Shown here in pieces: positions 26,952-34,945 of a DNA stretch of 37,647 nucleotides. Each line of letters starts with the position of its first letter. The stretch's first letter is position 1. The DNA comes from Chloroflexota bacterium (lineage in GTDB: Bacteria > Chloroflexota > UBA6077 > FW602-bin22 > JAMCYS01), in contig JAMCYS010000119.1 in the NCBI GenBank assembly GCA_023473795.1, positions 1-37,647 of the forward strand, in the 5' to 3' direction. Position numbers and translations under genes: made by a program. The notes under the pieces were generated by a model that did not search any database, had not been told where the DNA came from, and saw only the letters and a list, made by a program, of their open reading frames with translations.

Positions 26952-27425
26952 GAAGGCGAAGGTGATGGCGTCCTGGCTGCAGAACTCGAGCAGGGTGGCC
27001 ACGCCGCCGTACTCCAAACCGTCGATCAGTTCCTCCCTCTTTATGCCCAGAGCATCCATCGTCATCTGGCAGGCGACAAGGTGCACGCCCAGTTCACGGG
27101 CGAGTTCCAGCAGCTCGCCTAGGGACGCCGCGTTGGCCGACTTGAACATGTTCTTCATGATCCCGGTTGCCACGGCCGTCATGCCGGGAAGCATACCGAC
27201 GATATTCGGCACGGGCATGGGCATCGCCGGGTTGGCCAGCGGCGCCACCTGCAACTTGTCGGCGCCGCCCTTCTTGAGTATCTGCAGCCCGTAGAAGGTG
27301 AAGTAAATGCTCGCTTCCATATCCATGGCTACTGCCCCCGTTGCGATCAGCAGGGGAGGGTAGGCCATGTCCAACGTGCCGTGAGAGGCGATGATGGCGA
27401 CCCGTTTCTTGCGTTCCTCGGTCAC
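26949..27425 (-). CDS. DsrE2-like sulfur-relay protein
   Basis: A 158-residue DsrE/DsrF-fold protein of the DsrE2 type. Family segments are VAIIASHGTLDMAYPPLLIATGA near the start, a hydrophobic middle (NIVGMLPGMTAVATGIM), and LGVHLVACQMTMDALGI with the conserved Cys, followed by GVATLLEF. DsrE2 proteins accept or pass persulfide sulfur together with TusA, often beside a rhodanese. GTG 27425 has AGGAG 6 nt upstream. The tusA stop is only 10 nt before the start, so the two genes are surely one transcript. No rhodanese gene is adjacent. Confidence 0.88.
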   Translation of the reverse strand: MTEERKKRVAIIASHGTLDMAYPPLLIATGAVAMDMEASIYFTFYGLQILKKGGADKLQVAPLANPAMPMPVPNIVGMLPGMTAVATGIMKNMFKSANAASLGELLELARELGVHLVACQMTMDALGIKREELIDGLEYGGVATLLEFCSQDAITFAF

Positions 27426-27435
27426 GACGCTCTCC

Positions 27436-27672
27436 TTACCTGTACTTCCTGATAAAGAACACGTACTTGCCGCCCTCTTGCTCCTGGGCCAGCAACTCGT
27501 GGCCGGTCCTGGCGGTCCAGGCGTTCATATCGCTGACGGAGCCCGGGTCCGTGGCGGTCATCTTGAGCACCTGACCGACCTGCAGGCCATCTACTGCCTT
27601 CTTGGTTCTGATGATGGGCATGGGGCAGGCAAGCCCCGAACAGTCGATCTCCTGGTCAAACGGTACGGACAC
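27436..27672 (-). CDS. tusA: TusA/SirA-family sulfur carrier protein
   Basis: A 78-residue TusA-like protein. The signature is DCSGLACPMPIIRTKKA, in which Cys16 of the CPMP motif carries the persulfide. The remainder forms the small two-layer fold (LKMTATDPGSVSDMNAWTARTGHELL). TusA proteins move sulfur for tRNA thiolation, molybdopterin or dissimilatory sulfur metabolism. GTG 27672 is preceded by AGGAGG at 6 nt, a strong site; the longer frame back to 27837 has an uncharacteristic N-terminus. It is the first gene of the tusA-dsrE2 pair. A weak GATAAT on the minus strand at 27843-27848 could be its -10. Confidence 0.92.
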   Translation of the reverse strand: MSVPFDQEIDCSGLACPMPIIRTKKAVDGLQVGQVLKMTATDPGSVSDMNAWTARTGHELLAQEQEGGKYVFFIRKYR

Positions 27673-27909
27673 AGTGCACCTCCTTTGTTGGGGGCCGCCG
27701 CCCAGGGCCGGCGCGGCTGCGCATTTGGACGCTCTCGGCACGCACCGCCGGGCGCCCCGGCAAAGCGGGAGAGCTAGTGGGCGTGGGAAAGGGGACGAGC
27801 GCCCGCGGATGAGATCTCGCCCCTGGGAGCCGGCCAATTACAATTATCTGGCGCACGTGAGTGAAGCTTACACCTGGACGGCGTCGGCAGCAACCCGGCC
27901 CAGTTGGAT

Positions 27910-28182
27910 CTAGCCGCCGAGAAGGTTGATGCCGAACAGGCTCAGCGGCAAGGAGACGAGCAGGGCGGCGATGGTCGCGCTCACCAGCACCAGCGTTCCC
28001 CAGCCGAGGGCATTCCGCAGCCGGGAGTTCCTGAAATCGCCCAGCAGACATCTGTCGTTGCTTAGCAGAAGCAGGAAGAGCAAGATCACGGGCAGGAGCA
28101 GACCGTTCAGCAGGGCAACTAATCGAACATGAGCGCGATCCGGCCGGGGGGCAGCAGGGCCACGCGGCCGGGCCTCTGACAA
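27910..28182 (-). pseudogene. Remnant of an NRAMP divalent-metal transporter (C-terminal fragment)
   Basis: A 90-residue frame whose residues from about 20 onward match the last two helices of NRAMP (MntH-type) Mn/Fe transporters: LVALLNGLLLPVILLFLLLLSNDRCLLGDFRNSR, then ALGWGTLVLVSATIAALLVSL. A complete NRAMP protein has 400 or more residues and eleven helices; the upstream nine are absent. The DNA before the fragment (28183-28294) shows no NRAMP-like frame on this strand. The TTG start and the first 17 residues are therefore probably meaningless. It sits between the tusA-dsrE2 pair and a peptide-type transporter operon. Confidence 0.75.
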
Positions 28183-28294
28183 GCTGACGGCGGCCGCATC
28201 ACCGGCCAGCGTTCGATATGATCACCTATGAACAGGATGATCTACTAGCCTTTCGCCGTCTACGCGAAAGAGGAAAACAACTTTGGGGATTGAC

Positions 28295-29179
28295 CTATCG
28301 CTCCAGAATGCGCGGGTCGAGGGCGTCTCGCAGGCCGTCGCCAAGCTGGTTCAGGCCCAGCACGGTGAAGGTAATGGCCAGCCCCGGGAAGACGGACATC
28401 CACGGTGCCGCGGCCATGAGCGGCACACCCTCGTGCAGCTGGTTCCCCCAGGTGGGGATCTCCGGCGGTACGCCCGCCCCCAAGTAGGAGAGCGAGGCCT
28501 CAGTGATGACGGCGAAGGCAAAGGTGAAGCTGCTTTGCACGATGAGGGGCGAGACGCTGTTGGGCAGGGTGTGGCGGAAGATTATGCGCCAGTGGCTGGC
28601 TCCGATGGCACGAGCAGCCTCCACATACATGAACTCCCGCACCACCAGCACCTGGCCGCGCACCAGCCGGGCGATGCGCGGCAGGTAGACCACCGTTAGG
28701 GCGGCGATGACGTTCTCCGTGCGCGGTCCCAGGCTGGCCATGATGGCTATAGCCAGGAGGATGCTGGGAAAGGCCATGAAGCCATCCATCACCCGCATAA
28801 TGGGGCCGTCCACCTTCTTGAAGTAGCCGGCGATGAGGCCCAGCAAAGCTCCCAGGACGGTGGAGCAGACCATCGTGGCAAAGCCGACAGACAATGAGAC
28901 ACGGGCGCCGTAGAGCACGCGCGTGAGTAAGTCTCGTCCAAAGCCGTCGGTGCCCATCCAGTGGCCCGACGATGGAGGAAGGAGGCGGTTCATCGGATCC
29001 ACTTTGAAAACATCGTAGCCGGTGAAATATGGTCCGAAGAACCCTAACAGCGCCACGGCCAGCACTGTGAGGCCACCCAGTACCGCGCCGGAGTCCCCCG
29101 AGAGCAGCCAGAGCCAGTGAAAGCGCGAAGAACGGGAGGACATCGACAAGGCAATGCGCTTGAGTAGACCATCTTGCAC
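28295..29179 (-). CDS. ABC transporter permease, DppC type
   Basis: A 294-residue permease. It contains an N-terminal helix, the DppC marker GHWMGTDGFGRDLLTRVLYGA, about five further helices, the EAA loop YVEAARAIGASHWRIIFRHTLPN and the standard end LGDGLRDALDPRILER. GTG 29179 overlaps the stop of the upstream dppB-type gene by one base (TAGTG). With the solute-binding protein and DppB-type gene it forms a second, ATPase-less importer cluster. It is a distant paralogue of the DppC-type gene at 15554-16540 and lacks that protein's C-terminal extension. Confidence 0.94.
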   Translation of the reverse strand: MQDGLLKRIALSMSSRSSRFHWLWLLSGDSGAVLGGLTVLAVALLGFFGPYFTGYDVFKVDPMNRLLPPSSGHWMGTDGFGRDLLTRVLYGARVSLSVGFATMVCSTVLGALLGLIAGYFKKVDGPIMRVMDGFMAFPSILLAIAIMASLGPRTENVIAALTVVYLPRIARLVRGQVLVVREFMYVEAARAIGASHWRIIFRHTLPNSVSPLIVQSSFTFAFAVITEASLSYLGAGVPPEIPTWGNQLHEGVPLMAAAPWMSVFPGLAITFTVLGLNQLGDGLRDALDPRILER

Positions 29180-30129
29180 TAACGCGAACCCTCCCGGATA
29201 CGGGGATCAACCACTGCGTAGGCGATGTCTACCACCAGGTTCACCAGGATGTACACGGCGGCGATGGTCAACACTGCCCCCTGAATGACTGGAAAGTCGC
29301 GGCGCAGCACGCTCTGCACTACCAGCCGTCCCACCCCCGGGGTGTTGAACACCGCTTCGGTCACTACCGCGCCGCCCAGCAACGTCCCCATCGAGTTGCC
29401 GATGATGGTCAGCGCTGGGATCATGGCGTTGGGCATGGCGTGGCGGACCAGAATGAATCGCTCCCGCAGTCCCTTGGCCCGGGCGGTGCGGATGTAGTCC
29501 TCGCGCAGCACCTCTAGCATGCTGGAGCGCACCACGCGAGCCAGTAGCGCCGCCGCTTGCAGACCCAGGGAAAAGGCCGGCATGACCAGGTAGCGGAGGT
29601 TTGCCAGGGGGTCTTCCGTGAATGGGACGTAGCCGGCCGCCGGCAGCCAGCGCAGTGAGACGGCGAAGAACAGGATCAGCAGGATGCCGAACCAGAAGGA
29701 GGGAATGCATACCCCACCCAGCGCCGTCACCATAGTCAGTCGGTCTATCCAGGTGTTGCGGTTCATGGCCGCGATAATCCCCGCCGGCAGACCGATGACG
29801 ATGGAGAATAGAAGAGCGTAGAGGGTGAGCAAGCCGGTCGGCTCGATCCGCTGCATTAGCGACAGGGAGACAGGCTGGTTCAGGAAGTAAGATTCACCCA
29901 GGTCGCCCCGCAGGGCGCTCGTTACCCACGACAGGAACTGCTCCGGAAGAGGTCGGTCGAGGCCCATCTGATGGCGCAACTGCTCTATGCGCTCCGAGGT
30001 GGCCTCATTGCCGGCCATCACTGCCGCCGGATCGCCCGGTGCCAGGTGGATCAGCATAAAGACGACGACGGCGACGACGGCCAGCACCGGCACCAGCGTG
30101 AGCAGGCGGCGAATGATCTGTGTGCCCAC
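29179..30129 (-). CDS. ABC transporter permease, DppB type
   Basis: A 316-residue permease with about six helices. Typical features are the start IIRRLLTLVPVLAVVAVVVFMLIHLAPGDPA-type helix, GDLGESYFLNQPV, the EAA loop DYIRTARAKGLRERFILVRHAMPN and VFNTPGVGRLV near the end. GTG 30129 has AAGGGG 5 nt upstream. It is 146 nt after the solute-binding gene, with a stem-loop in between, and overlaps the dppC-type gene. Confidence 0.94.
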   Translation of the reverse strand: MGTQIIRRLLTLVPVLAVVAVVVFMLIHLAPGDPAAVMAGNEATSERIEQLRHQMGLDRPLPEQFLSWVTSALRGDLGESYFLNQPVSLSLMQRIEPTGLLTLYALLFSIVIGLPAGIIAAMNRNTWIDRLTMVTALGGVCIPSFWFGILLILFFAVSLRWLPAAGYVPFTEDPLANLRYLVMPAFSLGLQAAALLARVVRSSMLEVLREDYIRTARAKGLRERFILVRHAMPNAMIPALTIIGNSMGTLLGGAVVTEAVFNTPGVGRLVVQSVLRRDFPVIQGAVLTIAAVYILVNLVVDIAYAVVDPRIREGSR

Positions 30130-30166
30130 AGCGACCCCTTAGGATCAAGGTAGTCCCCGGAAGTAT

Positions 30167-30192
30167 CACCGGCCGAAGCCTTCGCTCCGGTG
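30167..30192 (-). other. Intercistronic stem-loop between the solute-binding and permease genes
   Basis: CACCGG pairs with CCGGTG around a loop that can extend the stem (GAAG with CTTC). Such hairpins often protect the 3' end of the solute-binding mRNA and lower permease expression. Confidence 0.5.
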
Positions 30193-30275
30193 GCAACCTG
30201 GGAGGCGTGCCGAGCTGGTGTTCAGGCTTCAGCCGGAAGGGACCTTGTAGCACTCCCTGGATTCACATTACCTGG

Positions 30276-31946
30276 TTACGAAGTCATGGTTGCCTGCCAG
30301 AAGAACGGGGCAGGGTACACGCCGATTCCCTTGAGCTTGGCACTCGTTATATACACGTCGCGCACATCGCCCAACTTAAGCAGCGGCACCTCTTCGTAGA
30401 ACAGGCGCTGGACGTTCTCCCAGGTGGCGAACCGCTCCTTCGGGTCCAGAGTCTCGAGCATCTTGTCCCGCAGGGCGTCGATCTTGGGATTCGTCCACCA
30501 GCCCGGATAGACGGGATCCATGAAATCTATCAGGACCGGGTCGACGTTGTGTCCGTTCCAGGTCACGAACAGCTCCCACTCCTCGGGCTTGGCTCGCCGC
30601 GTAACCACGGAAGCCCAGTCTATGACCTCGAACTTCATATTGAGCCCGAGTGCCTGGAAGTTCTGGTTGAGCACCACTGCTTCCTGGTACATGTTGGGGT
30701 ACTCTCGGTTGGTCAGGTAGCGGATGGGTTCGCCCTTGTAGTTGGACTCGCCCAGCAGCTTCTTGCCCAGCTCCAGGCTCTTCTTGTTGAAGTTCTCGAC
30801 GGCCACCTGGGTATAGTACTGCCAGCCGGGCCCGTCCTCTTTAGGCATCAGTGCGCCATTCGTGCGGTAGAAGTCGGGCGAGCCCCAGCCTGCCTTGAGA
30901 GCCGCCTCTGGATCGATGACGGCCATCATGGCCTGGCGCAGCTTGACGTCCTTGGTAATCTCCGACTTCTTGTTGATGTAGTGGGTGGGACACTTGGACC
31001 ACACGCCGAGCACAAGGCTCACCGTCTTGGAGTCCTTGAGCAGGCCGACCTGGTCCGGGTTGATGCCCTCGGCGTAGTCAAACTCGCCGGACTGCACGCC
31101 AGCCAGGCGCACTGACTGGTCGGGCGTCGGCATGAAGCGTAGCTCCTCGAAGAAGGGAGCGCGTTTGCCGCCAGCCCCGTTTGGCTTGTCCCCCACGCCG
31201 CCATGGTACTTGTCGAAGCGGGACAGGCGGACGTAGCGGTCCTTCAGCCACTCCTCGAACTTGTACGGTCCGGTGCCGATGGGATTGGAGATCTGATTCT
31301 TCTCGGTGGCGGCCACCACCTGTTCCTTGGGCATGATCACGGCTGCCTGGGAGCGGAAGCTCAGGATCGTCTCGAAAACCGAGAAGCGGGCATTCATCTT
31401 GAAGACCAGTGTATAGGGGTCCGGTTTGCTCAGGCTATCCACCCGCTGGAAGAGCATCTTCCCGCGTCCGGCCATCTTGCTCCAGCGGAGCAGCGATGCC
31501 TCCACGTCATCGGCGGTCATCTCCTTGCCGTTGTGGAACTTGATGCCTTTGCGCAGCTTGACGGTGCGGGTGAGGCCGTCGCTGCTGGTCTCCGCGGACT
31601 CCGCCAGCAGCGGCACATTGGCCAGTTTCTCGTCGTACGTGAACAGGGTCTCGGTGATGTGAGCGGTGATCTCAGTGTTTATGTTCGCGGTGGTGAAGTG
31701 CGGGTCCATCGACGGTGTCTCGCCGATTGTGGCCAAGCGAAGAGTGCCCCCTTTCGGCGCCGCGGCCGCGGGAGCCTTGGTAGCGGCGGGCGCCGGGGCG
31801 GTGGTGGCCGCGGGCTTTGGCGCCTCAGTGGCCTTGGGCGCCGCCGTGGGCGAGGGCGTGGCCGGCTGGGAACAGGCCGCGAGGAGAGGCAGTGCCCCTA
31901 CCGCGGCGGCCTGGGCGAGGAACTTGCGACGACTGATCCTAATCAA
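30276..31946 (-). CDS. Peptide-type ABC transporter solute-binding lipoprotein with Tat-like signal
   Basis: A 556-residue family 5 solute-binding protein. It begins ISRRKFLAQAAAVGALPLLAAC: twin arginines (6-7) and a lipobox Cys25, so export is probably by Tat followed by lipid attachment. A 45-residue Ala/Pro/Thr linker precedes the binding domain (ETPSMDPHFTTANIN, LRKGIKFHNGKEMTADDVEASLLRW, NPIGTGPYKFEEW). TTG 31946 follows AGGGGGG; an upstream ATG at 31976 has no ribosome site and would move the signal. The promoter lies about 230 nt upstream with an operator-like repeat and a hairpin-rich leader. The ligand cannot be read from the sequence. Confidence 0.93.
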   Translation of the reverse strand: MIRISRRKFLAQAAAVGALPLLAACSQPATPSPTAAPKATEAPKPAATTAPAPAATKAPAAAAPKGGTLRLATIGETPSMDPHFTTANINTEITAHITETLFTYDEKLANVPLLAESAETSSDGLTRTVKLRKGIKFHNGKEMTADDVEASLLRWSKMAGRGKMLFQRVDSLSKPDPYTLVFKMNARFSVFETILSFRSQAAVIMPKEQVVAATEKNQISNPIGTGPYKFEEWLKDRYVRLSRFDKYHGGVGDKPNGAGGKRAPFFEELRFMPTPDQSVRLAGVQSGEFDYAEGINPDQVGLLKDSKTVSLVLGVWSKCPTHYINKKSEITKDVKLRQAMMAVIDPEAALKAGWGSPDFYRTNGALMPKEDGPGWQYYTQVAVENFNKKSLELGKKLLGESNYKGEPIRYLTNREYPNMYQEAVVLNQNFQALGLNMKFEVIDWASVVTRRAKPEEWELFVTWNGHNVDPVLIDFMDPVYPGWWTNPKIDALRDKMLETLDPKERFATWENVQRLFYEEVPLLKLGDVRDVYITSAKLKGIGVYPAPFFWQATMTS

Positions 31947-31968
31947 ATTATCCCCCCTTCCTATTATC

Positions 31969-32013
31969 GGCGGCAAACGCCTTGCTTGCCGCCACGAGCC
32001 GGGTTGCCCCGGC
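31969..32013 (-). promoter_or_regulatory. Two leader hairpins before the solute-binding gene
   Basis: In the 5' leader, GCCGGG-GCAA-CCCGGC (31998-32013, GNRA tetraloop) is followed by GGCGGCAA paired with TTGCCGCC (31969-31993). The second stem ends about 10 nt before the ribosome binding site, so it could influence translation. I see no known riboswitch pattern. Confidence 0.5.
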
Positions 32014-32161
32014 CCCCACCGACGACTTACGCCAAAGACACTATGGTCGTAGTTAACGCCGCGGTATTGCGGAAATGGGCGAACGAATGAGAGATAGAGT
32101 CGACTGGAACGACAATCTATTTATGTGCAGTCGGGTCGGCGCCCGTTCGAATCTGAGGAGC

Positions 32162-32176
32162 CACACTAAGAGTGTG
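32162..32176. promoter_or_regulatory. Operator-like inverted repeat CACACT-aag-AGTGTG
   Basis: Perfect 6-bp arms with a 3-nt centre, a few bases downstream of the predicted start of the solute-binding operon. The position fits a repressor that blocks initiation. Confidence 0.5.
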
Positions 32177-32185
32177 ACAGCTAGG

Positions 32186-32215
32186 AGTATATGCACACGA
32201 GGGCCAGGCTGTCAA
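32186..32215 (-). promoter_or_regulatory. Promoter of the second transporter operon
   Basis: Minus strand TTGACA (32210-32215), 18-bp spacer, TATACT (32186-32191): near-consensus and the strongest promoter by eye in the window. The leader is about 230 nt. Confidence 0.75.
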
Positions 32216-32657
32216 GCCTCGCTCGAAGCTATCTAACAAGTGGACTGCCGGTCGAGTCCCTGCGCAATACTGGTGGCAAACTCGGGCAGCTAGCGGAATC
32301 GTGCCCGGTGTCCGGCATAGAAGTAGGTCGAGCCGGTTCTTCTGCTTGCCGAGCCGCTCTTTCGGCCGGTACGCCCGGTTCCGGGGGATTCGTCAACAGT
32401 ATTCTCAGCATCTTCTGTAAGTGGGGGGATGCAGGTCACGCGCCAGCACTTGCCGGCCCCCGAGTGGCGGCAACTGACCGCCAAGCCTGAGGCCCGTGCG
32501 TAGCTGGCAGGGGTGGCGGCGGGGGCGGGGTCGGTACGCACCCGCCCATCTAATGCCCCCACCGGGCTGGCGATTGCGCCACTACGGCGGCCGCGGGCGC
32601 TGGCGGGGCAGAGCCCCCGACCCTACGAGCTTATGCACGGATCTCAGGGAAGTCCGA
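32216..32657. other. Gene-free GC-rich spacer between divergent promoters
   Basis: No plausible protein gene or recognised RNA. From about 32500 to 32625 the sequence is very GC-rich and self-complementary, for example GGGGGC with GCCCCC enclosing a GCGGG/CCCGC stem, and GGGGC-AGA-GCCCC. The function is unknown. Confidence 0.4.
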
Positions 32658-32686
32658 TTGTCCTGGGCAAGAGTCTCTGCTAGAAT
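32658..32686 (+). promoter_or_regulatory. Promoter of radC
   Basis: TTGTCC (32658-32663), 17-bp spacer ending in TGC, TAGAAT (32681-32686). The leader is about 40 nt. The subtilase gene may be cotranscribed from it. Confidence 0.65.
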
Positions 32687-32732
32687 GAGGGCGAGCGGCC
32701 GCCCAGGCGGGCGAATACGTGAGCAGTAGGCG

Positions 32733-33431
32733 ATGGCCACGGCTGAGTACCACCCGACGATCAAGGACCTGCCGGCGGAAGAGCGGCCGCGGGAGCGGTT
32801 GCTGAGCCTCGGGCCAGGCCAGCTGGGCAACCAGGAGCTGCTGGCCATCCTGCTGCGCACCGGCACTGCCAGCGAGAACGCGGTGGCGTTGGCACAGCGG
32901 CTGCTGGCGACTTTCCAGGGTCTCGAGGGGCTGGCTCGCGCCAGTCCGGTGGAGCTATGCGCCCAGCGTGGCCTGGGCGAGGCCAAGTCGGCGCAGCTGC
33001 TGGCGGCGCTGGAGCTGGGCAGGCGGATGGCTCAGGCGGGCACTCCCGAGCGGGCGCAAGTGCGCTCGCCCGCCGACGTGGCCGGTCTCCTGGCCGAGAT
33101 GGGTCAGCTGGAGCAAGAGCACCTGCGCGTGGTGTTGCTGAACGCCCGCAATCAGGTGGTGTCCATCCGCGAGGTGTACAAGGGCGCGGCCGACCGGGCC
33201 ACGGTCAGGGTGGCGGAGATTTTCCGGGAGGCGGTGCGCTACAACGCCGTTGCCCTGGTGGTGGCTCACAACCACCCCAGCGGCGACCCCAGTCCCTCGC
33301 CGGACGACATCCGCGTCACCGAGGAGATCGTCGAGGCTGGCAAGCTGCTGAGCGTGGACGTGCTCGACCACGTGGTCATCGGCCGGGGGCGCTGGGTGAG
33401 CCTGCGCGAGCGGCGGCTCGGCTTCAAATAA
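32733..33431 (+). CDS. radC: RadC family protein (JAB/MPN domain)
   Basis: A 232-residue RadC (UPF0758) protein. The N-terminal part includes a helix-hairpin-helix-like region ([20 protein letters not shown]). The C-terminal JAB/MPN metal site is intact: the Glu in SIREVYKG and [14 protein letters not shown] (His179, His181, Asp). The end [15 protein letters not shown] is the family's. The molecular role of RadC is uncertain; a DNA repair role has been questioned. The ATG at 32733 is weakly preceded by TAGG. The subtilase gene begins 31 nt after its stop. Confidence 0.95.
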   Translation: MATAEYHPTIKDLPAEERPRERLLSLGPGQLGNQELLAILLRTGTASENAVALAQRLLATFQGLEGLARASPVELCAQRGLGEAKSAQLLAALELGRRMAQAGTPERAQVRSPADVAGLLAEMGQLEQEHLRVVLLNARNQVVSIREVYKGAADRATVRVAEIFREAVRYNAVALVVAHNHPSGDPSPSPDDIRVTEEIVEAGKLLSVDVLDHVVIGRGRWVSLRERRLGFK

Positions 33432-33461
33432 GGCGGCGTTGGCGCCGGCGGGAGGGGGCGG

Positions 33462-34841
33462 ATGGGGCACAAGAAACAACTGCTGGCGGCGTTCGGCTGC
33501 CTGGCGGCAGTGCTGGCAGCCCTGCTCCTGGCCAGCCCCCGGGAGACGGCCAGGGCGCAGGTGCAGCCGACTTACGCCGTCTACCTGCCCTTCCTGGTCA
33601 ACCGCTGGCAGGAACCTGCCGTCGTGTCGCCCAACGATCCCTACTTCGCCAATGGTTACCAGTGGGGCCTCTACAACTACGGCCAGGATGGCGGCACGGC
33701 CGGAGCCGACATCGACGCCCGCCGCGCCTGGGGCCTGACGGTGGGCGAGAGCAATGCCGCCATCGCCATCGTGGACTCAGGCATCGACGCCAGCCATCCG
33801 GAGTTCGCCGGCAAGGTTCTGTCTGGGTGGAACTGCGTCGACAATAGCCCCAACACTAACGACGACTTCTACCACGGAACGATGGTGGCCGGCATCGCGG
33901 CGGCCAATACAAGCAACGCCACGGGCGTCGCCGGCGTGGCTTGGAACACCCGCTTGATGCCGGTGAAGGTGCTGGATGGCTCCGGACATGGCACCGATAG
34001 TACCCTTGCTTGTGGCATCGTGTATGCGGCCGACCACGGGGCGCGAGTGATCAACCTTAGTCTTGGTACGGCGTCGCTCTCCAGTACTCTGAACAACGCA
34101 ATCGATTACGCCTACTCCAGGGGTTCGCTTCTGGTAGCGGCCGCCGGCAATTGCGGCGTGGTCGGCACGGAGGGGTGCGCTTATCAGAACCAGCCCAGCT
34201 ACCCGGCGGCATCTCCCCACGTCCTGGCCGTGGCGGCCACCGACCGTAACGACAGCCGGGCCAGTTTCTCCACTCAGGGGTCGTACGTAGACGTGGCAGC
34301 GCCCGGGCAGGATATTCTGAGCACTTATCCGGGTGGCTACGCCTCTGGACGCGGCACTAGTTTCGCCGCCCCCTACGTCTCCGGCCTGGCGGGGCTGCTG
34401 CTGGCCCGGTATCCCGGCTACTCCCCGGACCAGCTGGCGGCGGCCATCGTGAACAACGCCGAGGACCTAGGCCCGATCATCGGCAAGGACCCGGAATACG
34501 GTTGCGGTCGCATCAACGCCTACCGCTCGCTGGCCTACGGCACGGGCGGTGCCGGTTGCCCCGGCTGGAGCTTTGCCGCCGCCGCGGTCACGGCGCAGGC
34601 GATGCCCGCCCAGGCGAAGGGCGCCTTCAAGGCCGGCAAGGTACTGGTCAAGTTCAAGAGCGCCGCCGACGCCCGGGCCAAGGGCCACGCGCGGGAGGCG
34701 GTCCCCGGCCTGGGCATCTACGAGGTGCGCGTGCCTCCGGGCCAGGAGCTGGCCAAGGTGGCCGAGCTGCAGGCCGACCCCGGCGTCGAGTTCGCCGAGC
34801 CAGACTACGTGGTCTACGCCCTGGGCGGGGCGGGCCGCTAA
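33462..34841 (+). CDS. Secreted subtilase (S8) with propeptide-like domain at the C-terminus
   Basis: A 459-residue secreted serine protease. A signal peptide (about 1-32, ending ARAQ) is followed by a TYAVYLPFLVNRW segment, of a kind common in Chloroflexi exoproteins. The catalytic domain starts at SPNDPYFANGYQWGL (about 57) and has the triad Asp105 (AIVDSGID), His138 (HGTMVAGIAA) and Ser300 (GRGTSFAAPYVSG). After the domain ends near 375, residues 389-455 read KVLVKFKSAADARAKG, then YEVRVPPGQEL and finally VEFAEPDYVVYA. That is the pattern of the fervidolysin-type N-terminal propeptide, which usually comes just before PNDPYF. Here it is at the other end. ATG 33462 has GGGAGGGGG upstream. 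Confidence 0.92.
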   Translation: MGHKKQLLAAFGCLAAVLAALLLASPRETARAQVQPTYAVYLPFLVNRWQEPAVVSPNDPYFANGYQWGLYNYGQDGGTAGADIDARRAWGLTVGESNAAIAIVDSGIDASHPEFAGKVLSGWNCVDNSPNTNDDFYHGTMVAGIAAANTSNATGVAGVAWNTRLMPVKVLDGSGHGTDSTLACGIVYAADHGARVINLSLGTASLSSTLNNAIDYAYSRGSLLVAAAGNCGVVGTEGCAYQNQPSYPAASPHVLAVAATDRNDSRASFSTQGSYVDVAAPGQDILSTYPGGYASGRGTSFAAPYVSGLAGLLLARYPGYSPDQLAAAIVNNAEDLGPIIGKDPEYGCGRINAYRSLAYGTGGAGCPGWSFAAAAVTAQAMPAQAKGAFKAGKVLVKFKSAADARAKGHAREAVPGLGIYEVRVPPGQELAKVAELQADPGVEFAEPDYVVYALGGAGR

Positions 34842-34945
34842 TCCTTTTCACTGGCCCGGCCGGTGGACGGAAATCCGGCGCCCAGGTTACCATTGACCCA
34901 GACGATCCGGGCCGCGCCCCGGGTGCCGAGCGAGGTATATGTTAA

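Noticed and set aside
32130-32164. tRNA-like 3' end (GTTCGAATC followed by GAGCCA)
   Set aside because: The five bases on each side of the T-loop do not pair and no acceptor or anticodon arm can be built upstream.
32495-32520. Similarity to the end of SRP 4.5S RNA (GTAGCTGGCAGGGG)
   Set aside because: The conserved SRP core with the GGAAGCAGC-type loop is missing upstream, so it is a chance match.
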